Shown here one piece after another: positions 34,381 to 45,532 of a stretch of DNA of 64,000 nucleotides. Location: NCBI RefSeq assembly GCF_030272615.1, contig NC_081411.1, positions 181,060,977 through 181,124,976 of the forward strand, written 5' to 3'. The notes below the pieces were generated by a model. That model saw only the letters and a list, made by a program, of their open reading frames with translations, made no database searches and was not told the DNA's origin. Source of the stretch: Cryptomeria japonica. Lineage: Eukaryota; Streptophyta; Pinopsida; Cupressales; Cupressaceae. The translations under genes were made by a program, and so were the position numbers. Each line of letters starts with the position of its first letter. The first letter of the stretch is position 1.

Positions 34381-35250
34381 ATGTCTATGATTGGGGAGAT
34401 AAAATTAATTTTAGGATTGCAGATTTCGTAGACTGATAAAGCTATATTCATATGTCAAACAAAATACTTTAAGGAACTACTAAAGAAATTTGGTATGGAA
34501 AAATCTAAATCGGTAAGTACTCCTATGACTACAACTAATAAATTAACATTTAAGGATGATTCAGCTCCTATTAATCCGACAAGATATAAATCTATCATTG
34601 GAGGTTTACTGTATTTGACACAAAGAAGACCTGATATAATGAATGCAGTATGTATTGTTTCAATATTTTAGATTAATCCTAAATAAAATCATGAATGAAT
34701 AGTGAAAAGGATTTTTTGATATCTACAAGGCACAACAAATCTTGGTTTATGGTATCCTAAAGATAAAATTTTGATTTATGCGCATAAACTGATGCAAATT
34801 GGGCAGGAAATGTAGATGACAGAAAGAGCACCATCAGCCGGGCATTCTTTCTTGGTAGCAGATTGATTTCATGGTTGAGAAAGAAACAGAGTTGTACGTC
34901 ATTATCAACAACAAAATCAGAATATGTTGCAGCAACAACTAATTGTACTCAAGTATTATGGATTAACAAATGTTGAAGGACGTAAAGGTAAAATTCAAAG
35001 AACCTATAATCATTTATTATGATAATTCAACAGTAATTTATATATCAAAGAATCCAGTATTTCACTCTAAGACTAAACGTGTTTCTATCAAATATAATTT
35101 TTTGAAAGAGAATGTTGAAGCAAAAGAAGTGAGATTGCTTTATGTGAATACTAAAGAGTAGATTGCAGATATCTTTACTAATCCTTTACCTAAGGAAACT
35201 TTTGAATATCTCAGAGAGAAGCTTGGGGCAATACCCTAACCAGTAGAGAC
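34381..35250 (+). pseudogene. Copia F reverse transcriptase end and RNase H
   Basis: MSMIGEIKLILGLQIS-type sequence and STPMTTTNKLTF are followed by INPTRYKSIIGGLLYL, the segment homologous to the start of E at 28893. The RNase H part has TDANWAGNVDDRKSTISRAF, and SLSTTKSEYVAATTN, where the expected Ala-Glu of AESEY is Thr-Lys. DIFTNPLPKETFEYL follows near 35167. Numerous stops and a 1-bp loss near 34970. Confidence 0.84.
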
Positions 35251-35629
35251 TTAGACAGTTAAAGATTGGCATCAAACTGGCATAAATTAACAGAGAAACC
35301 CTTTTCCCGGTTTTGATGGAGGAGAAATACTTCTCAAGGGGAGTTCTTGGCTATAACAATTGGTTATATGAATTGGTTGTATATTCTGGTATTTGTATTG
35401 CTTTGGCATTTGATGTTAAAGGGGGAGAGATATCTATGGAAAAACATTAACATTATCCTATGGGAGATATTATATATTGGGGGAGAGATATATACTCTTT
35501 GCATTTGCTGGTTTTTGGTTTTTGGTATTGATCTATTCTGGAGATTGTTGGTTTTTGGTTTTTGGCATTCTTTTTTGGCACTTAGATGCTTTTCCATCTT
35601 GTGTTGTCATCAATGCCAAAGGGGGAGAT
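35251..35629 (+). other. 3' untranslated region and polypurine tract of F
   Basis: Collinear with 29581-29952. Purine runs: TTAAAGGGGGAGAGATAT near 35414, TTGGGGGAGAGATAT near 35477, and the terminal tract AAAGGGGGAGAT at 35618-35629 against the LTR. No gene is seen. Confidence 0.8.
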
Positions 35630-36719
35630 TGTTGGTATTATGGATGTGTTGCATTATTTTTGTCATTGATGTCGACACTTATCCTTCTGGAGATCTATGG
35701 TTATGTTGAACTGGCACATTGTGTTCACCAACATGTTCAGTGACTTATGCATAGTTATCGGTATATTGTTCACCGACAGGTTATATTGTTCGCTAGCACT
35801 AAGGATGACTTGTTATCATCTAGAGATCACTTGGTTATGTGGAAGACATGGTTTGGACACTTAGTTTTGGTATTTTGGTTATTGATCTTATCGGGTTGAC
35901 ATATTTGTTGTTATCAGCAAATTGGTCTAGGTTATGGACCTGTATGCATTATCTATTCCAGATCAGCACGACATGTTATGGAGATGACTTATTGATTGGA
36001 TATTGTTGTAAATATATTTAGTAGACATGATGCATCACATCTTGACTTGTTTGTAATTGATTTTATTGTAATATTCTTAGTAAGCCAACCTACACATTTG
36101 GTCCTAGATTTTTGTATATATGCAAGATCTCATTTGTGAGATGATGGAATAGGAATGTAACGGTATATGATATATAGTTTTATAACAACGTATGTGTGAA
36201 TATTGAAGATCATATGAGAAAACCATAGAGAATGTTCAAGGAAGGTTTGAAGGTGATTATCAGAGCTTAACCGGTACTAAATCTAGCATTGGAGATGCTA
36301 CTTTGAGTAGTACATTATCATTGGATTTAACCATCCAATTGTAGTCAGTGTGACTCCTATTTTGTGATTGAGCAGTGAGCTCTAGGCGGTTGGCCTTTCT
36401 GCATGTGCAGACCCCATTTGTATACACATACTATCTGCAGTAGTATTATTTGATTGTGGGTAAGGTTTCCCATCATGGTTTTTCCCCTTATAGGGTTTCC
36501 ACCTACAAATCTCTGTGTTATGTGTTGTGGATGTTGTTTCTCTTTATGTTTTATGCATTGAGTTCCATCAGTATTAATATTAACTACTAATCTGTCGACT
36601 GGCATGAAGTTTGGTTTACCGGTATTAAGTATCAAGTTTGATTAGGTTATATTTGGGTTGAAATTAATTGACAACTAATTCACCCTCCCCCCCCTCTCAG
36701 TTGCCTTTGGGTCCTAACA
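35630..36719 (+). repeat. 3' LTR of F
   Basis: 1090 bp, TGTTGGTATTATGG to GGGTCCTAACA, collinear with 29953-31038 including the TATA-like TTTGTATATATGCAAG near 36112 and the GGTTTTTCCCC / GGGTTTCCAC module near 36478-36500. The flank after it (TACAT) has no partner before the first LTR, as expected for an array end. Confidence 0.92.
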
Positions 36720-36984
36720 TACATCTTTTGTCTCTTGGACCATATGTTGAACATAGGGGTAGATCAGGTGTTTGTGTTTTAGTACCAATAGGTTTGAGAC
36801 TTTGGGAAGTTTTCTATTCAATTTTTCTATCTACAAAAGTTACAATTGACCTGTGGGAGAAATAGTATAGTAGTCTGACCTACCAGATTTTGATGTCTGA
36901 GCCATTTTTTGTTATTGTCAAAGGGAGAGAGAGACTTTAGTTGTGAATAAAATGTGTGTTGACATCAATGCCAAAGGGCAAGAT
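36720..36984 (+). other. 3' untranslated region and polypurine tract of B
   Basis: Untranslated end of copia B after the E/F array. A purine run TCAAAGGGAGAGAGAGAC lies near 36919, and the terminal tract AAAGGGCAAGAT (36973-36984) is a decayed form of AAAGGGGGAGAT. No coding sequence was recognised in 36720-36915. Confidence 0.65.
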
Positions 36985-38749
36985 TATTGGCATTGTGTTG
37001 TCATTGATGTCAATCGATATGGGATGTCAACTAGTATGCAAGTTGGAGATTGTTGGGGAGATTGTTGGCATTGTGTTGTAATTGATGTCAATCGATATGC
37101 AAGTTGTTGTTACCAATATTGGAGATTGTTGGCAGCATGCAAGTTATTGTTACTGATATTGGAGATTGGTGGCGTGTTGATGTCAACTGGTAAGTAATAA
37201 AGAGAAAAGTTGAAGGGAAGATAGATCGGTAAGTAAGCATGAGACAAGTTAAAGGGAAGACAGGAAGAACTGAAGAAAACAAATTGGATGGTTGCTACAT
37301 CATATATTGAAGATGTGAATACTACATCGGGAGCAAAGTGTGTGACCCGGATAAGAAAATAGAAGGATGTGAAGTGTTTGTCACTTTGGCAAAATGGTTG
37401 AGAACTATCACCGGTAAATGATGAGCATTTCTGACAGTTTCTTATCCCGGACATGTTTCATGGTTTGGCAAGTGCGGTCCAAGATAACATGTCCTAAGCG
37501 GAAGAAGGGAGAAGTCCATGATATGAATGTTAACCAGTTATTGTATATCAGTAGTGTGTTTGGTCGATGACCAAGTTTAAACCAACACAATCAAATAAGT
37601 TGGATGTTGACAGAGATAACACATGGACTTCAGGAGGTTAACATGCAGTGGTAGGTGAATTGTGCATTGGGGAGGTAGTTTTCGATTAGATCGATATTAA
37701 ATGTTGACTCTGAAAATCATGGATCGATTGCAAAGGATTATGGCTTGAAGAAGATTGAAAGGAAACAACTGGATTGACAAAATCAAGGCTGACGAATAGT
37801 GTTTTATTTGCTAAATATAGTAAATGTGTGTTGGAAGTATCAAGATCGATGGTGATGTTTGATTTGTTGTAGGTTGTCAATCCAAGAAATATGCTTTGAT
37901 CTGATTTGACACTGATCATTGTTCATGAAGAAAATTGTAGGCATGTAAAGTTTGAATTTCTATTTTGGTGGGAAAGAATGTGTATAAATGTGTAGATCCA
38001 AGACTTAGGTTATTTGATGAGAAAGTTTGAATTTTCTAGGTGAGAGTTGATTAGTCTTAGTGTTGATAGAAAAAATATTGAAGTGATTGAGTGTTAGACA
38101 AAGAACCAGTAAGAAGGGTTTGACCAACAAGGTTTAAGGTAACCGGTAATTGTTACAGAGAATAACAGTCTATTAAACTGACAGAGGCTGAACCAGTAAA
38201 ATAACAATAGAGAGTGAAGGGGAGAAGACAGAGTGTGGGAGGAGATCTGACAAGGAAGAAGCTAAGTTGAAAAAGATTTAGACAGAGTGAATAGAGAATG
38301 GGTAGAGAAAAGAAGCAATGTGATAGAGAAAAGTTTAACCGATAAAGAGAATTATTTGCAGTGCTTAAAAAACTCATTTGTAACAAGGTTCTTATCATTG
38401 TATTGATTTTATCTCATTGTATTTCACTGAGTTGGTGCTCAAAATAGAGTAGGGGTTGGTGCTCCTTTGGGTAGGTGCCCATAAATTGTTAGGGGTTGGT
38501 GCCCAAAATATTTTAAAACAGTTATTTTATTGTAAGGTTGGATTGGAGCAGTAGATCTCTAGCAACATTTCTCACCGAGGTTTTTCCCACATTATTTTTT
38601 CTTCGTATATCTAGTGTTATGAGATGCACTCTTGTGTATGATTTCTTATTAGTGTTATCATTATTCTACTGGTTGCACACACTATTTGAAATTTTTTATA
38701 ATCATTGATTCACCCCCCTCCCCCTCTTAGTGATATCTTGTGTTCTACA
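36985..38749 (+). repeat. 3' LTR of element B (about 1765 bp)
   Basis: Starts TATTGGCATTGTG (TG changed to TA) and ends TGTTCTACA. Its second half (37914-38749) matches the 5' LTR remnant 8505-9387, including the TATA box TATAAAT near 37984. A second copy of the PPT/LTR-start junction (GAGATTGTTGGCATTGTG) lies inside it at about 37058-37075. It is followed by TAGAG, the expected target duplication, whose partner is outside the window. Confidence 0.85.
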
Positions 38750-40807
38750 TAGAGTTCCTAGAGTACATGAAACACTCTTTATGCATAAAATTTGGCATTT
38801 GAAATTTGAAGTAATTTATAATAGGATTTGTATGATAATTGTTGTAGTAGAAGAGGTTTTGGGAGGGGATTGTGTTTCTATGTAGATTTGTGATCTTGTT
38901 TGGTGTGTTGGGACAATCTCAAGTTTCAAATTTAGATCAAACTTATGGTAGGAACCTCATTTATCCCTCCTTTCTCTTCCTTTTTGTTTCTATTTATTTG
39001 TAAATGATTTGATTCAATAGAAGGATATTTTTTTCTTAATTGTAAGCATTTCATTTGAGTTAGTGGATAGTTTTTTATTTTAATTTTTACTAAATTTTTT
39101 ATTATACATCATTACCATGACCAAATTTCTCTAGAATAGGCAAATTATTGATTTTATAATAGAAATGAGGTGTTGAGCACACAAGGACCATGCTAGAGTA
39201 GGTATTTCCATCTTATCTAGGAATGCATTTGCAAGCCATCTTTCATAGGAACAAAGAGAGAAGTATCATGAAAAATACTATTTCACCAAAGAGAATATAT
39301 ATTGAGTTGAGTACAAATGGACAAGAGCCTTTCTTATAAAGGAAAATTCAAGATGAGAGTACCAATAAGGTGTAAGAGTAGTTAGAAGGTAGGTGCAACA
39401 ACCTAACAACCCAACTACAACTACAACTACCAATGTAGTTAGGAAATATGCAAAGGCAACTTGAGTGGAACTCAAGCAAGAGTAAATAACAATGGACTTC
39501 AATAGCCCCCCTTAAGTGTAACTTAGGAGTACAACATGCAATATGAGATGCATTATGGGTCTCCACCATATTTCCATATTAGGTACCTATGTACAACTAC
39601 AATGCAATGAAATGAAAATCTTTCACAAATGAAGAAAAGGAGAAAAACCTTGTGGGAAATAACTTCTCTCCAAATGAGAGAACATGAAGGACTGAGAAAC
39701 CTCAAAAAAAAAAGGTCCCAAAATGACCTGAAAAATATTCGATAAGAACAAAGAGGCTATAGACAACTACCAAAGGTAAAATGATATGGTGTTGTAACTG
39801 AAGTGCCTCCAAGATGATTATTAGGATCAATACGACAACAATCTACATGATTTCCCAAAGGACACTACTCAAACAATATCAGATGGAAAGAAAGGAAATA
39901 GCATTTGTCAATAAAAAATACATACAATACATGAATCTGCATGATAGACACCAACAACACTACTCAACCAATGCAAGTTGCATAAGTAGTTTGTGTCGAT
40001 ATAGTTATCTGTTTGTGCTAACACATTGTTTATGGGTTGACTTCAAAATGGATTCCAACTTCCTATTTCAAGTTCTCACTAGATATAGACTTCCTGCCAA
40101 TAAAGAATGATAGGAAGGCAAATAGATTGTTGGAAGTTTAATGAATGCTGAAAATTTAGTGTTCATTGTTGGAAGTTTAATGGTTTCCCATCTGTCTCTG
40201 TGGTGGCTATAAGGGAAGTTTGATAGATTGTGAGGCCAACATTGTTTGAAGGGAAAATCCATCTAACAGAGAAGAAGGATACACAAAGTGACAATGAATA
40301 TAGAGATTGATGTGTTAAGTAGAGTTGTATGCTTATAGATTGTGTTTTGATGAGAATAGATTCTGATTCCTAAGGGGAATCAAGACTTTGTGAAGGCCTG
40401 ATGATTGTACCTTTGAATATTTGGCTTCTAATAAAAATCTCTATTTAATTTTTGAATTGTCATATTATTGTCTTTTTTATTCCTTTCTCTTTCATTGTGA
40501 GTTTCGATCACTCTCTTGTTCGAAGGATTTCCCATACTATTTTTGGTTGTCATTACTCTAACCTTGTTATTATTCTCAAAATATTTTATCTCATCCAGAG
40601 TTTGTGGAGGACCATTCTATGGGGAAACATAGCCATTCTTAACGATTTCCAATATTCCCTTCAGTACAGATTCCAAGTGAAATATAATTATGTTTTTCCA
40701 ATAAGAGTAATTTGCACCTTCGAACCTCAATGATTTGAATGTCAAATCCTATGCTATTCAATATCTTTAATCTTCTCTAGAAGGGAACAAGTTCTAATAG
40801 ATATTAT
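38750..40807. other. Degenerate sequence without a recognisable gene
   Basis: About 2 kb of AT-rich DNA outside the two nests. Open frames are short, not similar to anything I recognise, and lack plausible gene structure. A possible old LTR end is described at 39240-39498. The remainder (for example 39800-40740) shows no domain, repeat or RNA gene that I can support. Confidence 0.5.
39240..39498 (-). repeat. Possible old copia LTR edge with polypurine tract
   Basis: On the minus strand the sequence reads ACTTAAGGGGGGCTAT directly followed by TGAAGTCCATTG. That is the form of a polypurine tract (about 39499-39513) joined to an LTR start. Downstream on the same strand lies a TATA-like CTTTATAAGAAAG at about 39330-39345. 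There is no second LTR, primer site or coding domain to confirm it. Confidence 0.35.
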
Positions 40808-41480
40808 TGAACACACAACAAGACTAAGAGGGGAGGGTAAATTAGTCTGGATCTCTATCACTAATTTATTTTTGATCTATTAAACTCCAATCCACAATTA
40901 ACATATTACTTTAATGAGACAATAAAAGCATAAAACACATTGAATTCATGAACACTAGATTTATGTGAAAAAATCAAGGAGGGAAAAAACATGGTGAGAA
41001 TCACACTCATAATATAGATATGAATAATTATAATTTAATAAGGCCACAAGCTAGGGAACTGACTTCTTTGAACTTGCAAGATAAGGGGTGCAACCATAGG
41101 GTAAGATACAAAAGACTTGCACAACTGAAGATCACTTCTTCATGTCAATATACAAATAGCTACCAAGAGAGACACATTGTCCTCCCATAGAAATAAGTAA
41201 ACTAAAGAGGAATAGGAGCTCCTAATCCTGAAATAGACCTTGAACCTTTGTGTTAAGTGTTCAATACCATGGAAAATATATTTATCCTCAAACTATGTTA
41301 CCAAACACTATTAAGGCTCTTCTCAATGATTTTCACACACTTTTCTAATCAAATACATCTACATATGATTCAAAACTACTTCACATCAAGCTAATAACTT
41401 CCATGCATTTGTATCTTGAACACACACCTTTTCTCATCTTTATATACAAAAATATCATAAAAACTCTCAACTAAGTGAAC
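40808..41480 (-). repeat. Highly decayed copia LTR relic
   Basis: Retains, in the right order and spacing, the modules of the younger LTRs: a TG start at 40808, AAGAGGGGAGGGTAAATTAG near 40826 (for GAGAGGGGGGGTGAATCAG), and TTATGTGAAAAAATC / GAGGGAAAAAACATGGTGAG near 40961-41003 (for ACGTGGAAACCC / GGGAAAAACCACGGTGGG). Short CTTGCA/GGAACTG repeats follow. The right end is not defined and no body is attached. Confidence 0.5.
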
Positions 41481-42525
41481 CCAAAGAAAAGTGCATAAAA
41501 TTACATAACTTAGGCTATTGTAGCTTGTAATATCTAATGTGGTCTACTCTAGGAGAAAGAGGGAACCAACACATAGCACCACACATTTTTCTAAGTTGAA
41601 TTCAATGAGCTACATACCCTAACACATCTTGAAATAAAATTCACACCAAAATAAATTTTTAAAATGTAGAGCCTCAATAATGGGGCATTAGCAAATGCTA
41701 ATTGTGAGGTACTTAAGGTTTAAATGCATTAAAATTTGGAGAAATCCCATACAACTAATTTGAAAATTAAATATGAGGCAATGCCCATTTAATGTTTTCC
41801 TATTTAAAATATTAATAGTGCTTTGCATACTCAACATATGGCATGAAGAATACATACTAGTTAGATGGCATGCAAGGATCAATGGTCCTCTTAACCCATT
41901 ATCAGTTAGCATTTCAAATAGAAAAAAAAGTAACCTTGCTCCATAACTTTTCCTTATCCATGTTGCACATTACTTAAACACCCATAAAATCCATGCCAAC
42001 GCCAAATGTCAAACAAAAAACTTAAATACCCTTTCATTTTAAATTGTAAGAGATATACAATTATACTTATAACATAAATCTAAAATCATTGACATACAAA
42101 AAGTAAAAAAGATGTCACCCTAGGCTGCAATCTAAAACATGTTTCTTGGTAAAATGATTGCTTGAGCCCAAACTCATTGAAACCATGAGGGAAAAGAAAG
42201 TGGCCTGACATGATGAAGGTTGGTGTTGTATAGTAGCTTGAGCTTGTTATCCTATCCATGTTCTCATCTGTTATTACTAAAATTGGAGTGCTACACACAT
42301 GAATAGGGGTCAAACCCATATAGTTCATTATAGTATAATACCAATGACAATTGATATACATCATTTTGTGATGATGCATGCTTTTTTTAGTGAATGACAT
42401 AGTGAATTACTTAAATGTCTTGATCTTTATAATGACCACCTTGCCACCTCAAGCTCTTTTTCCCTTCTATCTTGCTCCCTTTCAATCTACTCTTGCTCTT
42501 TTTTTATTTTAACTCTTGAGGTTCA
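41481..42525. other. AT-rich sequence, nothing recognised
   Basis: No convincing reading frame, RNA gene or repeat was found. It could include the remainder of the decayed LTR that begins at 40808, since intact relatives are 1.4-1.6 kb. I could not align it by eye. Confidence 0.45.
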
Positions 42526-42819
42526 TGAATAATGATGAACAGTAGATAACCGAACCGGTACTGAGAGGGGGGGTGAACCAGTACAGATAAAAACCTTCTC
42601 AACAACTTATCTAGTTAAAACAATACCAACTGGTTATCACCATTACTGAACTTAAACACGACAATACTGGTTAAGCACAGTAAGACACCAGACACCATAA
42701 TCAAATAAGTCTAAACACTTCAAATACAATCAATACTTGACATCAACTTCACCCATAAACCTATGCATGTGGTATACTAGTAATACCATAACCCATTAAC
42801 TCTGCATGCATACTCTTTC

Positions 42820-44338
42820 TGATAGTTCTGATACTAATATGATTAGTACAGATACCAAGCTAACAAGATGAGATGGGGGGGTGAATCATACAAACTTAAT
42901 CTTCCATAAAAACAACAGATTCAACCTCGGTAAATTTTATCAAAAAAACTGTAAAGCATGCAAACTCACAAACAGATAAGATCACACAACATATAACACC
43001 AGATTTAACGTGGAAACCCAAATAGGGAAAAACCACTGTGGGATTTTAGACCCACTAAGAAATATACTCTTCTAGAGTATGCTCAGTTAAAAGCAAATCC
43101 TATTAAAGATTACAAACACATTGCTAGATGTGACCCAGTTAAGGGATTTCCCTCAGATTTGTTAGGATCTTCACCTTGTTAGAGGTGACCTTGTTAAAGG
43201 ATTTCAAACACTCAATCTAAATGTCACCTTGCTAGAGGGTTTTACAAATAAGACTATTAAGTCCACTCAGTTAAGAGATTTTCTGTCACTTCACAAAATA
43301 ATAGTAATAAAATATATCTGCAACTTCACATCTACAAATGCTAAAGTAGATTCTTATTTACTCAATACAATCTTAGTCATAGGACTTATCTTGTCCCTCT
43401 ATTGGGCTCTATACTCTGTTATCAAAATAGATCTTCAAGCTTTTGTGCTCGGTAATCACTATGTAGCATTCCTGTGCTTACACTTGCCCACATACATTGT
43501 TTATCAATAGTTCTTTATTTATAAACAATTTGCCAACCGCCTAATCTCCTTGATCACATTTCCCATGATCAATCATAGCCATCAGATCTTCAAACTCAAC
43601 CAGGTTCAATGTATCCTTCGATTTGAAAATGTTTTACCTCACCTTGGAACTTGCATATATTTCTTGGAACTTGTGCTAAGGTATTGTGGTTCAATCGGAG
43701 TTGTAGATCTTCCTGCTAATCTTCTATTGCCATAGATTTTTTAACAAACTTCATGCATGACTCACAAATCATTTAATCAACTCCAGCTTATCAGCTTCCT
43801 CCATTAAATAATGCTTTTATATATTCAATGCATTCTATTATTACTCAGTTGCAACTCGGTAAATACTAAACTTTACTCGATAGACATTTCTGCCTTTATT
43901 AACCGATAGCGATAACCTTAGGGTTTACTGACTAGGTTCTTTGCTCGGTAACATAGTATAGTATTAACCTTACAAACAATAGCATATGTAGGATATCAAA
44001 ACAATCTAAACATCATGATCTCATCATTGTCTAAATTGGTAATAGTTGCCCATTGAATAACCTAATCCTCCCCTTATTCATTACATTCTTTCTATGTCTT
44101 TTACCGACATCTTAACTCTTTTCAAAACATACTTCTTAAGATATGGCAACACCATACTAAATTAGAAAATCAATTTCTTGACATCAATCACAAAATAATA
44201 ATGTTAAGATAGTGAACATCCTTAATCAGTTATATCCATAGTCATCAACAACCTTCTCAATATCCTTATTGAAATACCATCAATCTCTTATTGTAATTGA
44301 AATGCCAACAATCTCCCTTGTCTGTTATAATGCCAACA
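42820..44338 (-). repeat. 3' LTR of element G
   Basis: TGATAGTTCTGATAC to AATGCCAACA. Modules GAGATGGGGGGGTGAATCAT near 42873 and ACGTGGAAACCC / GGGAAAAACCACTGTGGG near 43009-43042. The minus strand has TATA-like GAATATATAAAAGC near 43812-43826. The last 70 bp contain three stacked copies of the junction AATGCCAACAATCTCCC (44272, 44301 and 44329). Confidence 0.93.
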
Positions 44339-44707
44339 ATCTCCCCCTTTGGAATTGATGGCAAAGCCAATTGATTTGACTTAAATGATTCGGATTGCTG
44401 TGAAATTTTGAAATGCTGAAATGCTCTCCCCCTGTCATTAGTCTTCTCCCCCTTACATTAGTCTTCTCCCCCTTTGACAACAATGCTAAAAATGAAAAGA
44501 ACTCAAACATAATTTTTGTTGGTAAGAAGTGAATTCCTTGCTGTCATGTATGTACTAAGTCTTGGTCTGAGCATCATGTCTTCAATTCCTGTTCCCTATT
44601 ATTGTTTCTTGCACACCTTTAGAAAACTTCATAAAGTATGTAAATCAGCATCAACTCTGAAAAGATATTTTGTAGAGTCATCGAATTGATATTTTCACCA
44701 AACTCAG
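44339..44707 (-). other. Polypurine tract and 3' untranslated region of G
   Basis: ATCTCCCCCTTTGG at 44339-44352 is the polypurine tract complement. Three more purine tracts are present as a short direct repeat with the unit ATTAGTCTTCTCCCCCT (about 44437-44485). The rest up to the Pol stop is untranslated. Confidence 0.78.
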
Positions 44708-45532
44708 TCAGTGAATAGAAGAGAGGGTTAGGACCCCCAACTGACTTCTGAGATATTCAAAAGTGTCCCTTGGTAGTGGCTTGGTGAAGATATCTACTAT
44801 TTGCTCCTTTGTGCTAACATACTCCAACACCACTTTCTTCTCTTGAACTTCTTCTCTAACATAATGATATTTGATAGAGATGTACTTTATCTTAGAGTGC
44901 ATTACAGGTTTCTCTGAAATGTTTATGGCACTAGTATTATCATAGAATATGGTTACTGGCTCAGTAACTTGCTCATTTATGCCTTCCAATAGTTGTTTGA
45001 TCCATGCTATATTAGTACAATTCAATGCTGCAGCAACATATTTAGCTTCTGTTGTTGACTGTGAAACACATCCTTGTTTCTTGGTAAGCCAACTCACTAG
45101 TCTTTCTCCTAAAAAGAAAGCTCCTCCACTTGTGCTTTTCCTATCATCAATGTTGCCTACCCAATTAGCATCAATATAAACTTTTAAATCAAAGTCATTT
45201 CCTTTCCGATATACTAAGCCATAATCTTCAGTGCCTTTCAAGTATCTAAAAATTCTTTTGATTGCTGTCATGTGTGTTTCCTTGGGATCTGTAGAGAATC
45301 TCGCAACTATTCCTACTGCATGTGCTATATCTGGCCTGCTGTGAACAACATATTGCAACTTTCCAATCATAGATCGGTAAAGTGTCTCATCAACAGATTC
45401 ATATTCATCATTCTTTGATAGTTTACAGTTGGTAGTCATAGGAGTACTTACTGGTTTTGAATCCTCCATTCCAAATTTCTTCAAGATTTCCTTTATATAC
45501 TTGGATTGGGTAATGAAAATTTCATCTTTCAT
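44708..45532 (-). pseudogene. Copia G reverse transcriptase C-terminus and RNase H
   Basis: A 274-codon open frame: ITQSKYIKEILKKFGMED, STPMTTNCKLSK, GKLQYVVHSRPDIAHAVG, YIDANWVGNIDDRKSTSGGAF, SQSTTEAKYVAAALN, YDNTSAINIS, DIFTKPLPRDTFEYL, then the stop. In RNase H the usual EAEY reads EAKY. Otherwise the domain is complete. Upstream a TAG at about 45543 breaks the link to the RT core. Confidence 0.88.

Larger units (their letters stand above)
28893..36719 (+). mobile_element. Element E/F: copia array (partial body, LTR, body, LTR)
   Basis: A partial copia body E (RT end, RNase H, 3' region, PPT) is followed by an LTR (29953-31038). That LTR is at once E's 3' LTR (PPT directly upstream) and F's 5' LTR (primer site directly downstream). 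F's body (31039-35629) and 3' LTR (35630-36719) follow. E's left part is missing and the array is fused to B's RNase H. Bodies of E and F are near-identical over their overlap by eye. This is the arrangement expected after unequal recombination between LTRs. Confidence 0.85.
8505..38749 (+). mobile_element. Element B: old copia retrotransposon hosting A, C, D and E/F
   Basis: A plus-strand copia element whose parts are separated by later insertions: 5' LTR remnant 8505-9387, primer site 9390-9401, gag 9463-10484 and 17175-18337, PR/INT 18338-19360, INT/RT/RH 26866-28892, 3' end 36720-36984 and 3' LTR 36985-38749. Joining across C and D works exactly at 5-bp target duplications (ACTAG, GTATA). 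The first half of the 5' LTR is beyond copia A, left of the window. Confidence 0.88.

Noticed and set aside
40452-40733. 93-codon plus-strand frame in the unassigned middle region
   Set aside because: Hydrophobic but no recognised family, no clear promoter or splice context, and composition like the AT-rich surroundings.
42086-42400. 104-codon minus-strand frame in the unassigned middle region
   Set aside because: No domain or homologous copy seen in the window; compatible with chance in AT-rich DNA.
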